A stretch of DNA of 64,000 bases from BJGV01 sp965205785. GTDB taxonomy: Bacteria; Pseudomonadota; Gammaproteobacteria; Burkholderiales; Nitrosomonadaceae. A program made the translations under genes and the position numbers. The stretch covers positions 1,302,001-1,366,000 of the forward strand of contig OZ242188.1 of NCBI GenBank assembly GCA_965205785.1, written 5' to 3'. Positions 28,609 to 37,496 of this stretch are shown here, piece after piece; position 1 is the stretch's first letter; each line of letters starts with the position of its first letter. Below the pieces are notes generated by a model. The model searched no databases. It had not been told where the DNA came from and worked only from the letters and a program-made list of their open reading frames with translations.

Positions 28609-28869
28609 ATAGACCATTTCAGATTTGCACAGGTATTGGATTACTTAACACTAAGACCCTATAATTATTTCTTTAAGAGCCGTAGGTTACAGATAGGTTC
28701 TTACTTTGCACATAACAGATCCTATTTTTATCATTAGAAATCTTTATTAAAGCAGCTTCATAGTTACGAAACAGTGGAAGTAGTTACTTATGTTTTGTTT
28801 CTAGAGGAGCAGTTTTGGTGAACTATCATTCTTATCATTTCAGAGAATTGGGAATTAGAGCAGTATCAG

Positions 28870-29907
28870 ATGAATAATATAGAATCCAAAAATATGGGTT
28901 GGACAATCCAAACGTTGGAAGGAGGCCTTGGCATATATAAAAATGCTTGGGATGAGCTTAATGCCGAATTGTATGCATCAAACCCTTATTTTGATAGCAG
29001 CTTTATTGAACCATTGTTGACCTATTTTGCTACTGGAAAAGAACGACTATGTATCCATCGTGGTGAAGCTGACATTGATGGTTTAGTGATTGTAAGTCCT
29101 GACCACTTGGCTAAGTGGTCGTTATTTGTATTAGATCAAGTGCAAATTACTCCGATATTGCTACGTTATCCTGAGAATTTGGAAAGTCTTTTATATTCTC
29201 TGCATGGTTTTCCACTAGCTTTAGATCTTCCTTGCCAGGATCCTATACATAGTCCATTACAAAATGAACTACAGAGGTTACTCTGGAAGCCTATTCCTCA
29301 TGCACATACTATTAGTGTGAGTCTTGAGGGTGGTTTTGAAAATTACGTTACATCGCGATCAAAAGGGTTTCGATACAATATAAAACGACGTTTTAAGAAA
29401 GTTAAAGAAGCTGGATTTGTGATTCGTATTGAACGGGTAACAGACCCGGAAGAAATGCAGGCAGCAGTTTCTAGATTTGGTGACATAGAAAGTATGGGGT
29501 GGAAAGGAGCTAGTGGAACTGCGGTCCATATAGATAATGTGCAGGGACAATTCTATACCAGCGTACTGAAGAATTTTGCACAATATGGGAAAGCATGCGT
29601 TTATGAACTCTATTTTGATGATATCTTGGTAGCAATGGAATTATGTATAGCCTCTTCAGATATGCTGATTCTACTTAAAACCACACATGATGAAAGCCAA
29701 TCTTCTTTTGCACCGGGGCGTTTATTGCTTTATTCGTTATTAAAAGACCAGTTTCTAACAAAACAATTGAAAAAAGTTGAGTTTTATACAAATGCTGATA
29801 TTAATGAGTTGGGGTGGGCTACACATGATCGGTGGATAAGCCACTATTTATTATTTCGGAACAGACTTGTACGACTAATATATAAAGAAATAAAACAGTT
29901 TTTTTAA
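28870..29907 (+). CDS. GNAT-fold (CelD/FemAB-like) acyltransferase
   Basis: A 345-residue soluble protein with the Acetyltransf_6 (CelD/BcsL-like) pattern. It has SKGFRYNIKRRFKKVKEAG near residue 162, then GWKGASGTAVH and ACVYELYFDDILVAMELCI. The SSFAPGRLLLYSLLKDQF segment follows. Relatives act in polysaccharide or cell-surface modification. No polysaccharide cluster lies beside it, so the substrate is open. It is monocistronic. Confidence 0.8.
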   Translation: MNNIESKNMGWTIQTLEGGLGIYKNAWDELNAELYASNPYFDSSFIEPLLTYFATGKERLCIHRGEADIDGLVIVSPDHLAKWSLFVLDQVQITPILLRYPENLESLLYSLHGFPLALDLPCQDPIHSPLQNELQRLLWKPIPHAHTISVSLEGGFENYVTSRSKGFRYNIKRRFKKVKEAGFVIRIERVTDPEEMQAAVSRFGDIESMGWKGASGTAVHIDNVQGQFYTSVLKNFAQYGKACVYELYFDDILVAMELCIASSDMLILLKTTHDESQSSFAPGRLLLYSLLKDQFLTKQLKKVEFYTNADINELGWATHDRWISHYLLFRNRLVRLIYKEIKQFF

Positions 29908-30333
29908 ATTATTTAATATTCTCATGATTTAACATAGTCATCCGAATATACAGGTGGATTCGAGAAACGGAGCTGGAAAGTAGAATTGCTACCCGTTGCC
30001 TCCATTATTATAGGCTTTTATTTTACCACTAGGTCTCGTTTAATCAGAAGAACAGACTCTCGATGAGAGATAAAATATTATGTGTGGTTTATGTATCAAG
30101 TGGATCATTAAGTGTAAGATGGATGTAAGTTCTTACCAAGTGCAGATTACTAATAATGAAAGTGTAGTAGTTTTTCTATCATTGGTTTAGACTAGCCAAA
30201 GGCTGTAGATACTAGTGAGGATTTTTCAGTTTAGACCGAGCATTTATTTCCTATATCTTATTGAGAAATATAACAATTTATTGATACTAATATTTTTACT
30301 TGTGATTGTAATTAGTGCCCATATATTGGTAAA
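29908..30333. other. Intergenic stretch, nothing recognised
   Basis: No supported frame, RNA gene or strong repeat was seen. A 36-codon frame begins at about 30079 (MCGLCIKWII) but has no independent support. Confidence 0.4.
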
Positions 30334-30534
30334 ATGAAAAAATTACTTTCTTCTTCCCCCGCAATAAAGAAGCGTGTTCTCGTTCTAACTGAAGGTGCTG
30401 ATGGCGCCGTTGATTGGATAGATGCTGCTGAATTAGCAGAATCAGTTGGAATAACGTTTGAGCAGTATCCAGCATGGCTAAATTCTATGCATGAGTTGGG
30501 AGCGGTGGCTGTATCAGATAGTATGGCACACTAA
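30334..30534 (+). CDS. Small hypothetical protein, 66 aa
   Basis: A short soluble peptide with a wing-like composition (VDWIDAAELAESVGITFEQY) that might be a degenerate winged-helix fragment. The ribosome site is poor. It could be a genuine small protein or the end of a decayed gene. Confidence 0.4.
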   Translation: MKKLLSSSPAIKKRVLVLTEGADGAVDWIDAAELAESVGITFEQYPAWLNSMHELGAVAVSDSMAH

Positions 30535-30760
30535 ATTCTGTGTCCCTTTGGCTATAGTTTATTAGTAATATATGGTCTATAAGGGTATGAACCTAAGGTT
30601 AGGTGAAAACTATGTATGGATATTAGTTTTTCTGACAAGGTTCTTGATTCACTATTCTTCGGAAATTAAGTTCTCTTTTTTGCTTGTCTGATTTTAGATA
30701 GTAAATTTCCTTCTCAGAGAGTATCAATTAGTACATCTGATATTATCTTATAGATAATTT

Positions 30761-31795
30761 ATGTTTTTAGGAGCTGCCATCAAAACTATTCATCATATAT
30801 TCTTGCTTTTATTTTTTTTGTTGCTTACTTCGTGTGCAAATAAAACGTATATGGCGAAGAGCAATAAGTCCGCCAGTTATCCAACTGTTGAGCATCCTGT
30901 TGTTGATTGTATGCCGAATGAGCGTGCATTTGATTGTGACCGCCGCGCTATTCTCTCCATGATTGGTGAGTATCAAGTAGCTTTCAATTTTTATGAGACT
31001 GCAGTACTTAAATCCGGATATGAAAGAAAGGACCCAAAGCATTCCGGAGGATTTGAAGTGGTAGTGCTAGTGGATGATAGTAAATCAAGTATATCAATGC
31101 AACACATTCTAGTTGGAGCCAGTGGTATGACAATTAAGCACTGGCGACAAGAATGGGTATACGAACTATCTTCACATTGGGTTTACGAGGGCAACCAGAA
31201 TTTTAAGATTCATAATCGCAAGCAAGCTTCCGTACCGGGAACCTGGACGCAGCTGGTTTATGAGGTGAATGATGGGCCTCGTTATGCGGGTAGTGGTCGT
31301 TGGAATCACCGTTACGGGGTGTCAACTTGGACTTCTGAGCGTACCTGGCGCCCATTGCCAAGACGTGAATACTCAAAGCGAAACGATTATCAGCTATTAA
31401 ATGTTGAGAATCGACACACAATTATTCCACAGGGCTGGACGCATGAGCAGGATAATACAAAAGTTATACGTGAAAATGACAAAGATATTATTTTGGTCCG
31501 TGAGTTTGGTTTTAATGACTACCGGCGTATTACTGGTTTTAACTTTAGTCCGGGACTCGCTTATTGGAAAGCTACTGAGCCGTTCTGGTCGTTGGTTCGT
31601 AAACGTTGGAGTAGGGAGTTGAATGCAGGAGGTGGAACTACACTTTCATTTAAAACTGGTGATGAAGAGTTTAGTGACATAGTGTTGTCACTTGCTGATG
31701 CTTATCGTGCTAATCCGAGTATGGATGATCACCTGCCTGCATTAGAATCTGCATTCAAGAAATTTGTAAACTCTGATACTTCCAAGATGCATTGA
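30761..31795 (+). CDS. DUF6607 family lipoprotein
   Basis: A 344-residue exported protein. The signal sequence ends in lipobox LTSC (about Cys25). The mature part contains MIGEYQVAFNFYETAVLKSG, IKHWRQEWVYEL and GRWNHRYGVSTWTSERTWRP, characteristic of DUF6607, a family often found with haem/iron uptake genes in proteobacteria. No such gene is adjacent here; a TonB-dependent receptor lies about 10 kb away. Function unproven. Confidence 0.75.
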   Translation: MFLGAAIKTIHHIFLLLFFLLLTSCANKTYMAKSNKSASYPTVEHPVVDCMPNERAFDCDRRAILSMIGEYQVAFNFYETAVLKSGYERKDPKHSGGFEVVVLVDDSKSSISMQHILVGASGMTIKHWRQEWVYELSSHWVYEGNQNFKIHNRKQASVPGTWTQLVYEVNDGPRYAGSGRWNHRYGVSTWTSERTWRPLPRREYSKRNDYQLLNVENRHTIIPQGWTHEQDNTKVIRENDKDIILVREFGFNDYRRITGFNFSPGLAYWKATEPFWSLVRKRWSRELNAGGGTTLSFKTGDEEFSDIVLSLADAYRANPSMDDHLPALESAFKKFVNSDTSKMH

Positions 31796-31855
31796 ATGTT
31801 TAATTCAATTTTTTTATTTGACAGTGAATACGTTATAACTGCGCCTATATTTAAA

Positions 31856-32263
31856 CTATCTGCATGCATATCTCCATAGGTCTTCAGGTATGCTACCAGG
31901 TATAACCGGTACCCACTCGTTGTTAGGTATATCGTTTACATAGATTACTTTGCCTTCAGTAAATCTTCCAGAATGTTTAGAAAGATAAAGTAAACGCGTT
32001 TGTGATTTATTACAGTCGTATTCTTCATGTTTCTTTATTGACATAATCTTATCGCCCGATTCTATTTTGGCTTTCCTGTAGTCAAATAGAACCCACATCT
32101 TTGTGCGGTTTCCTAATTTTTGTATGGTAGTTGGATCTGCATAGATAGAAGAACCATTGCCATTTGTAGAAATATTAATCCACTCTGCTATTGCATGGTT
32201 GCTTATAGTAACCAGGAATAAAATCAAAATGGCGCTAGAAAAAAAATGTCCTGAACTATACAT
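31856..32263 (-). CDS. Surface-adhesin E-like secreted protein
   Basis: 135 residues with a signal peptide (about 1-26, cleavage after AIA). The small beta-rich mature domain has YADPTTIQKLGNRTKMWVLF and the cysteine pair DCNKSQTR and YACR, resembling the surface-adhesin protein E family. Relatives are common in betaproteobacteria, mostly uncharacterised. It is convergent with the DUF6607 gene. Confidence 0.7.
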   Translation of the reverse strand: MYSSGHFFSSAILILFLVTISNHAIAEWINISTNGNGSSIYADPTTIQKLGNRTKMWVLFDYRKAKIESGDKIMSIKKHEEYDCNKSQTRLLYLSKHSGRFTEGKVIYVNDIPNNEWVPVIPGSIPEDLWRYACR

Positions 32264-32626
32264 ATATAGAAAATATTAACTTTAGACTAATTGTTGCCAT
32301 GGTAGGCCTCTCTCCTAATAATTAAAGTACAGGAACAACTTATAAAGTTGTTATCTATAAAGGTCAAGCACCATTTTTTTATTTTTACACGAAGTTTACT
32401 TTGCAATATATTATGATAGAGTAATGGTTGCTTTGCTCATTCAAGATCAGGCACCTATTCTGTGACTGTATAAAAGAAGACTTGAAAAAGTAATATTTAA
32501 TAGCATTAAAATTCCAGTCTGGATGATTGCCAGAATATTTAACCTGCTTAAACTAATAGATTATTAATAGTAATGCATATAGAATAATATTTTAAATTTG
32601 GGTAGAACCAAATTTTTTGGTCAAGA
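32264..32626. other. Intergenic region upstream of the FNR-type gene
   Basis: AT-rich, with divergent transcription on both sides. I looked for TTGAT-N4-ATCAA FNR boxes and saw none. No RNA gene was recognised. Confidence 0.4.
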
Positions 32627-33406
32627 TTGGTATCAATTTCAAGAGAAATTGCTTTGTTAAATTCTTATACACAGCAAAATTCTAATTCTTACAGAAACAA
32701 GATCAGCTGTTTTTCTTGTGGTTTGAGGGAGATGTGTTGGCCAGTAGGGCTGAATGAAGATGAAATCAATGCTATTGATTATTTAATTAATCGATGGAGT
32801 AAGATTCGGCGTGGAGGTTATCTGTACAGGGCTGGCACAAGCTTCCAATCTCTTTATATTGTCCGTAGTGGATTCTTTAAGACTTATATACTACATGAAG
32901 ATGGTCGGGAGCAAGTTACCGGTTTTTATATGCCAGGAGAGATGCTAGGGTTGGAGGCTATCAGTACAGATATACATACTTGTCATGCAAAGGCTCTTGA
33001 AGATAGTGAAACATGTGAAATTCCCTTTGCAAGATTAGAAGAGATTGGCCGTATAGTTCCTTCCATGATGCATCATTTTCATAAAGTTATGAGTAGTGAA
33101 ATTGTTCATAACCATGAGACAATTTCAACATTAAGTGGTATGAATGCAGGAGATAGATTAATCACTCTATTACTTAATTTATCAGATCGTTTCGCTAAAC
33201 TAGGTTATTCTGCCTCAAACTTTAGTTTGTGCATGACAAGAGAGGAAATTGGTAGTTATTTAGGACTAAAACTAGAAACTGTTAGCCGTGCTTTTTCCAA
33301 ATTACAGAAAGAAGGACTTATTAAGATTAATAGCAAGAATGTCCAGCTAAATAATATCTCTTGGCTAAAACAAAGAAACCGAGAGAGCTGTCGCGTGCCT
33401 GAGTAG
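32627..33406 (+). CDS. fnr: FNR-type oxygen-sensing transcriptional regulator
   Basis: A CRP/FNR regulator of 259 residues with the 4Fe-4S cysteine set: C28, C31 and C37 (CFSCGLREMC) plus C130 in TCEIPF, corresponding to E. coli C20, C23, C29 and C122. The recognition helix TREEIGSYLGLKLETVSRAF keeps the E-x2-SR residues that read TTGAT half sites. It should switch genes on at low oxygen. The only frame start is TTG at 32627 with a weak ribosome site, and a shorter start is possible before C28. It lies just upstream of tRNA-Arg. Confidence 0.93.
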   Translation: MVSISREIALLNSYTQQNSNSYRNKISCFSCGLREMCWPVGLNEDEINAIDYLINRWSKIRRGGYLYRAGTSFQSLYIVRSGFFKTYILHEDGREQVTGFYMPGEMLGLEAISTDIHTCHAKALEDSETCEIPFARLEEIGRIVPSMMHHFHKVMSSEIVHNHETISTLSGMNAGDRLITLLLNLSDRFAKLGYSASNFSLCMTREEIGSYLGLKLETVSRAFSKLQKEGLIKINSKNVQLNNISWLKQRNRESCRVPE

Positions 33407-33422
33407 ACCATTAAGGAAGTGG

Positions 33423-33438
33423 GGTTGTAGCAACCTTT
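33423..33438 (+). terminator. Possible weak terminator after fnr
   Basis: GGTTG-TAG-CAACC followed by TTT. The stem is short and the T run is only three bases, so confidence is low. Confidence 0.35.
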
Positions 33439-33528
33439 AGGAATTATCCAAATTATATTTCGCAGTCTGATATAATTTCATACTGAGATTTATGAAAAAT
33501 ACTAAGAACAATTTATTGATCCATTTCA

Positions 33529-33605
33529 GCGCCCGTAGCTCAGTTGGATAGAGTACTTGGCTACGAACCAAGGGGTCGGGCGTTCGAATCGCTCCGGGTG
33601 CGCCA
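33529..33605 (+). tRNA. tRNA-Arg (anticodon ACG)
   Basis: A complete 77-base cloverleaf with CCA encoded. The acceptor stem is GCGCCCG/CGGGTGC (one G-U pair). The D arm is GCTC/GAGT. The anticodon stem CTTGG/CCAAG carries loop CT-ACG-AA. The T arm is GGGCG-TTCGAAT-CGCTC. The 3' 45 bases recur at 35645-35689, marking an integration site. Confidence 0.97.
33561..33605 (+). repeat. Left attachment repeat inside tRNA-Arg
   Basis: The 45-base segment from CTACGAACC to GCGCCA, covering anticodon to CCA, is repeated at 35645-35689 with two mismatches. This is the usual attL arrangement for elements that integrate into a tRNA 3' end. Confidence 0.85.
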
Positions 33606-33611
33606 ATAAAC

Positions 33612-33645
33612 AAGGGGGATTATCTGCTAAGCTAATCCCCCTTTT
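33612..33645 (+). terminator. Terminator after tRNA-Arg (island side)
   Basis: AAGGGGGATTA (33612-33622) pairs perfectly with TAATCCCCCTT (33633-33643) and is followed by a T-rich run. It is a strong intrinsic terminator. Confidence 0.9.
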
Positions 33646-33885
33646 CTTTTTGGGGACACACTGGGGACACTATTGGTGAAAACGGGGTCGGTAAAATCCA
33701 TTATCGAAGTGAGTGAGTTGGAAGTAGGGCAGAGTAAATTTTATACTTCACTTTAGACCTGAGAAGGTAAAAGAGATATATTTTTATTTTACTGAAAGAG
33801 GGATAGACTCTATTCTGGACAGCATTAAATAAGAAGTCTACGATTCCTATCGACGGTATAACGAAGTAGGAAAGGGGAGCATTAT

Positions 33886-34548
33886 ATGCATACTAGTTCA
33901 ACTGTAGCTATAGTACTATCAATAATTGCTATCTTAGTTGGACTGCCAGGTGCAACATATTATTATGAATTAACCTTTAAAGAAGACGACTCTGATATTG
34001 CACTCTCATACATTGAGAGAGAAGATACAATCGTACCAATTATTGCTTCAAATAAAGGATCACGTCCTGGCGTGATACATGGCAAAGCAACTTTAACTAT
34101 TAATTATACAAACGCTAAAGATCAGCTAACACATAATTATTTTTATCTTGCTGCAACTAAGAATACAAGAGAAAATCTTTTAATACCTGAAAATACCAGC
34201 AAGCAATTTTTTTACAAAGCGGCAATAAACAAAGGTTTGCTAAATCATGGTTTAAATAGTTCAGTTAAAGGTCCGAAAGATATTACTAAGATTACAAATT
34301 GTACTGTCAAAATTGGACACCAAACCTTTAGTGGTAAGCAAAAAATAAAGGAAATCATAATCTATGAGAGAAAAACTAAACTACAAGGTGACTCATGGCC
34401 AATTGCAGCAGAGTGGGTGAAGGAAAATCTAAAAGGGTTACTAGAATGTACTGCAAAAATACCTGAAGAAGAGAGGCAAAAGTTTGAATTTTTTTCAAAT
34501 GATGGAAGTATGATCTTTGGCCCACGTGTGGATAATCCAGAAAGATAG
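33886..34548 (+). CDS. Island-encoded membrane-anchored protein, 220 aa
   Basis: An N-terminal membrane anchor (residues 7-28) is followed by an extracytoplasmic or cytoplasmic domain rich in beta strands (IALSYIEREDTIVPIIASNK). No family is recognised. It is the only intact gene on the tRNA-Arg island. AAGGGGAG lies about ten bases upstream of the ATG. As island cargo it may belong to defence or host interaction, but nothing in the sequence proves that. Confidence 0.65.
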   Translation: MHTSSTVAIVLSIIAILVGLPGATYYYELTFKEDDSDIALSYIEREDTIVPIIASNKGSRPGVIHGKATLTINYTNAKDQLTHNYFYLAATKNTRENLLIPENTSKQFFYKAAINKGLLNHGLNSSVKGPKDITKITNCTVKIGHQTFSGKQKIKEIIIYERKTKLQGDSWPIAAEWVKENLKGLLECTAKIPEEERQKFEFFSNDGSMIFGPRVDNPER

Positions 34549-34799
34549 ATTTTCAAGACAAAACTAACCACCATTCCTGTGTTAACGCTGGAGAACTTTA
34601 CACAAAGGGTTTAGTAAAAAATACACGTACAATTTAAATCGATAAATTGTATATTTATTGGAGCACTTTTATTAAAGAAAGGTTTTTTATCTCAGATTCT
34701 TAAAGAACTAATTTCAGAAATAAAACTATTTTGAATGATAAGTACTAAAGAATAGAAGCCTTATGATAATTTTATGCATATAAAGAGGGGAATCAAAAT

Positions 34800-35475
34800 A
34801 TGGATTTACCATCAAATTGGCTCATTGCTGCAGGTGCAGTAACAGCTTCTTTAATCGCTGGTTTATTTTCTTTTCTTAGCCTTATACTCTCAAAAGAACA
34901 AAAAATATCAGAATTTAGGCAAAATTGGATTGATAATGTTCAAGAAGATTTATCAACATATATATCCTCTCTTTATTCAATCGAATACATAACTAAAGTT
35001 TATAATTATGAACATAAAGAGAAAATTTCGCATGTTGACCTAGAAAAAAACTACGCATGAGCCATACTCAAAAATGAATATTTCATTGAGCCTTTTATTA
35101 CTTCGACTTGGCTCTAAAGAAGGGAATCCAAATAATTCGGTGTTGAATCTTATAAAAGAACTAAAAAAATCAAAGGAACTTTTTGCTTCTAGAGATTATG
35201 ATAGTGCTACTAAATGTGTTCCGGTAATTCGAGAAAAAGCAGAGGTCGTGCTTAAAGCGGAATGGATCAGTGTAAAGAAAGGTGAAAAAACATTTAGGTT
35301 TACTAAGGGCATAGCTTTATTAGTACTTATAAGTACAATTTTGTTTGGTGGATATTTAATCTATGAACTCCAAAGCCAATCGGAGAATGGTGAGATAGGA
35401 AATGAACCTCCAATTATGAAGTCAGAACAACGAAATAACCTACCATACAATCAAAAATTTATACCAAAGGTATGA
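34800..35475 (+). pseudogene. Island-encoded two-helix membrane protein, frameshifted
   Basis: The first frame gives an N-terminal membrane helix (residues 7-29) and the segment SEFRQNWIDNVQEDLSTYIS, seen in a widespread uncharacterised membrane-protein family. It stops at TGA 35058-35060. The second frame, shifted +1, carries on with EPYSKMNISLSLLLLRLGSK and ends with a C-terminal membrane helix (GIALLVLISTILFGGYLIYE). Removing one T at 35058 restores a continuous protein of about 225 residues with helices at both ends. It lies inside the tRNA-Arg island. Confidence 0.75.
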
Positions 35476-35644
35476 AGATAAATTTAAGCCATTAAATTCT
35501 TTAACAGGAAACAAGTGTCTGTAGTCAAAACCGTACAACTTAGACACTTATTAAGGCTTTCTGTAGCTGGTTTATACTGTTATTAAGTGTAGCGAACACT
35601 GGTAAGATGTTGATTAATATAAATATGATTATTATCTTTCAATC

Positions 35645-35689
35645 CTACGAACCAAGAGGTCGGGCGTTCGAATCGCTCCGGGCGCGCCA
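35645..35689 (+). repeat. Right attachment repeat (partial tRNA-Arg)
   Basis: 45 bases identical to the tRNA-Arg 3' end except for A instead of G in the variable region and C instead of T in the acceptor strand. Its CGGGCGC would pair perfectly with the tRNA 5' strand, so it may be the original 3' end displaced by integration. Confidence 0.85.
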
Positions 35690-35696
35690 TATAAGC

Positions 35697-35727
35697 AAAG
35701 AGTTAGTATAATAGCTAACTCTTTTTT
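35697..35727 (+). terminator. Terminator after the displaced tRNA 3' end
   Basis: AAAGAGTTAG (35697-35706) pairs with CTAACTCTTT (35715-35724), then more Ts follow. It was probably the original tRNA-Arg terminator before the island entered. Confidence 0.88.
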
Positions 35728-35886
35728 AATTTCCATTGCTACCTTAGGAGTAAACCTAAGGCATTAGTCTTTATATACTGAGATCCTGAAAGAAGGGGCA
35801 CTAGTAATATGAATGGTACCCCCCTATATTGAAGGAACTACATTCAGTTTATTTTTTTGCACAAAAAATTTTTAAAATGGAATCTT

Positions 35887-35922
35887 TGAATGTCTGCTTT
35901 TAGTGCAAAGCGGACATTCAAA
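35887..35922. repeat. Dispersed palindromic repeat, copy 3
   Basis: TTGAATGTCTGCTTTTAGTG then CAAAGCGGACATTCAA. Its arms are nearly perfect. It sits just downstream of the small gene 35938-36156. Confidence 0.75.
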
Positions 35923-35937
35923 GAGTTTTCCTCCCCC

Positions 35938-36156
35938 TTAGTATTCAAAGCCAGCTGTACCAATTACCTTTGTCTTAGAATTATAAAAAGCTTTCTTTTT
36001 GCTATTCAGTATAGTTGCAACTACCATAAATTCTTGGAATGTATCTATGTTTACTTTATTGAATCTACTGCCACCTTTCTTCTTAATTGAGAATCCTCCA
36101 TTATTTTTTTGAAAATTCCATCCTATTCTATAGTCTTCAATAAGTTCTTTTGCCAT
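35938..36156 (-). CDS. Small basic protein, 72 aa
   Basis: A basic soluble protein (KELIEDYRIGWNFQKNNGGF, then SIKKKGGSRFNKV). It has a strong ribosome site GGGGGAACAAT before the ATG, which makes translation likely. No family is recognised. It is flanked on both sides by copies of the dispersed palindrome. Confidence 0.65.
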   Translation of the reverse strand: MAKELIEDYRIGWNFQKNNGGFSIKKKGGSRFNKVNIDTFQEFMVVATILNSKKKAFYNSKTKVIGTAGFEY

Positions 36157-36260
36157 ATTGTTCCCCCTATATTTTATTATTTAATGTGATCAAACATCAC
36201 TAAATAATATTAGGCTTTTAGCATGGAATTGGCAAACATCTATTTGTTACTAAGACTGTA

Positions 36261-36296
36261 CTGAATGCCTGCTTTTGGCACAAAGCAGACATTCAG
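36261..36296. repeat. Dispersed palindromic repeat, copy 4
   Basis: CTGAATGCCTGCTTTTGGCA then CAAAGCAGACATTCAG. It is close to the family consensus and lies between two small minus-strand genes. Confidence 0.75.
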
Positions 36297-36317
36297 AAGT
36301 TTATATTATAGGAATAG

Positions 36318-36518
36318 TTATTTTGGAGTAGAAAATTTATTACGCTCACGCTCGTATTCATCGTAACTTAGTGATGACCCACCTGACTCTTCAGGTGGCA
36401 TTGATTTGACTGTCTTGTTCCTATCTTCAATTCCTTCATAGAAGTTTCTTGATATTTCCTGTGTAGTACATCCACAAAGAAAAACTGATAGTAGAATTAA
36501 ATATAGAGTTACTTTCAC
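36318..36518 (-). CDS. Small lipoprotein, 66 aa
   Basis: A signal sequence with lipobox LCGC (Cys17), then a short hydrophilic tail (NFYEGIEDRNKTVKSMPPEE) with no predicted fold. Probably a small envelope lipoprotein. It ends next to palindrome copy 4. Confidence 0.65.
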   Translation of the reverse strand: MKVTLYLILLSVFLCGCTTQEISRNFYEGIEDRNKTVKSMPPEESGGSSLSYDEYERERNKFSTPK

Positions 36519-36539
36519 AGTATAGTTATAATAATTTAA

Positions 36540-36950
36540 TTATTTATTACAGTCACTTTCCAGGTGAGCAAGATTGTATGTAATGGCAGAAATCATTGCG
36601 CCTTGCGGATCCTGAATGACACAGAATCGGCCTACATCCGGTATGTCTTGTGGAGGCATACAGATTGTTGCGCCAAGTTGTTCTGCAGTCTTTGCAACCT
36701 CATCAACATTATCTACAGTAACGTATGTACCCCATTTCGGAGGCATGCTTTCAGCTTCCTTTGGTATCATCATCATTCCGCCAACATCTTTGTCTCCTGC
36801 TTTGACCATTGTATAGGTCATTCCTTCCATTGGTAAATCTCTGGTCTCCCAACCGAATAGCTTCGAGTAGAAAATCTTTGCCGCCTCAACATCAGTTGTC
36901 ATTAATTCACACCAACTAAATGCTCCGTGATGTTTATATTGTTCGTCCAT
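36540..36950 (-). CDS. VOC family protein (glyoxalase fold)
   Basis: A 136-residue VOC superfamily protein. It has FSWCELMTTDVEAAKIFYSK then LFGWE at the start. The second module is GTYVTVDNVDEVAKTAEQLG, then DIPDVGRFCVIQDPQGAMIS. It resembles the putative enzyme or binding-protein subgroup of unknown substrate. AGGAGGAAAAACA precedes the ATG. A truncated relative is at 72-194. Confidence 0.9.
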   Translation of the reverse strand: MDEQYKHHGAFSWCELMTTDVEAAKIFYSKLFGWETRDLPMEGMTYTMVKAGDKDVGGMMMIPKEAESMPPKWGTYVTVDNVDEVAKTAEQLGATICMPPQDIPDVGRFCVIQDPQGAMISAITYNLAHLESDCNK

Positions 36951-37102
36951 TGTTTTTCCTCCTATGTGTCGTACAACTATAGTCCTTTTGGTTCAGTTGT
37001 TACAATAGTGATATTAATCATATGACAGCTTTTCTCCTATAGTGAACGGAGGCGCCATCATGTACAAAACATTCATAGATATATAGTAATTCCTAGAGGA
37101 TC

Positions 37103-37141
37103 TCAGTATGTATCCGCTTCTCGCACAAAGCAAACATTCAG
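37103..37141. repeat. Dispersed palindromic repeat, copy 5 (degenerate)
   Basis: TCAGTATGTATCCGCTTCTC then GCACAAAGCAAACATTCAG. The left arm has diverged, the right arm matches the family. It lies in the intergenic region 36951-37277, which otherwise holds only the VOC gene promoter. Confidence 0.55.
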
Positions 37142-37286
37142 CAAAGTATAAAAACCTCCAAATTTAATTTTATGCTATTGTTATATCTTTATATTTATAC
37201 GTAAAAACAATGATTTTGATCCCATTAGGTCACTCTCTTGTATGTTAACGATCTAGTAAAACAAATATAAAGTTGATTTGAGTAGC

Positions 37287-37496
37287 ATGATTAAACAAAT
37301 TTTCTATGTCGTGGCATTTGGTCTAATATTGCCAATAATCATTTTTTATTGGCGACATGGATTTTATAAGGCATTTACTTGTTTAAATAATATATGCCTA
37401 ATCGGTTATTTGAACTTCTTATCTGCAAATATAAAATCCGTATTATTTTTTAAATTATTATCCTTTAGTACTTATTCAGATTACGGTTTGGAATAA
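37287..37496 (+). CDS. Possible small membrane protein
   Basis: An ATG at 37287 opens about 69 codons with one good N-terminal hydrophobic helix (FYVVAFGLILPIIIFYW). There is no ribosome site, and the AT-rich tail could be chance. Low confidence. Confidence 0.3.
   Translation: MIKQIFYVVAFGLILPIIIFYWRHGFYKAFTCLNNICLIGYLNFLSANIKSVLFFKLLSFSTYSDYGLE

Larger units (their letters stand above)
33561..35689. mobile_element. Small genomic island in tRNA-Arg without integrase
   Basis: About 2.1 kb bounded by 45-bp direct repeats of the tRNA-Arg 3' end. Right after the left repeat comes a terminator and then TGGGGACACACTGGGGACAC, a sequence type often seen beside tRNA-integrated phage or island integrases. 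The cargo is a 220-residue membrane-anchored protein and one frameshifted membrane protein. No integrase or excisionase is present, so it is either a remnant or a satellite mobilised in trans. Confidence 0.75.
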
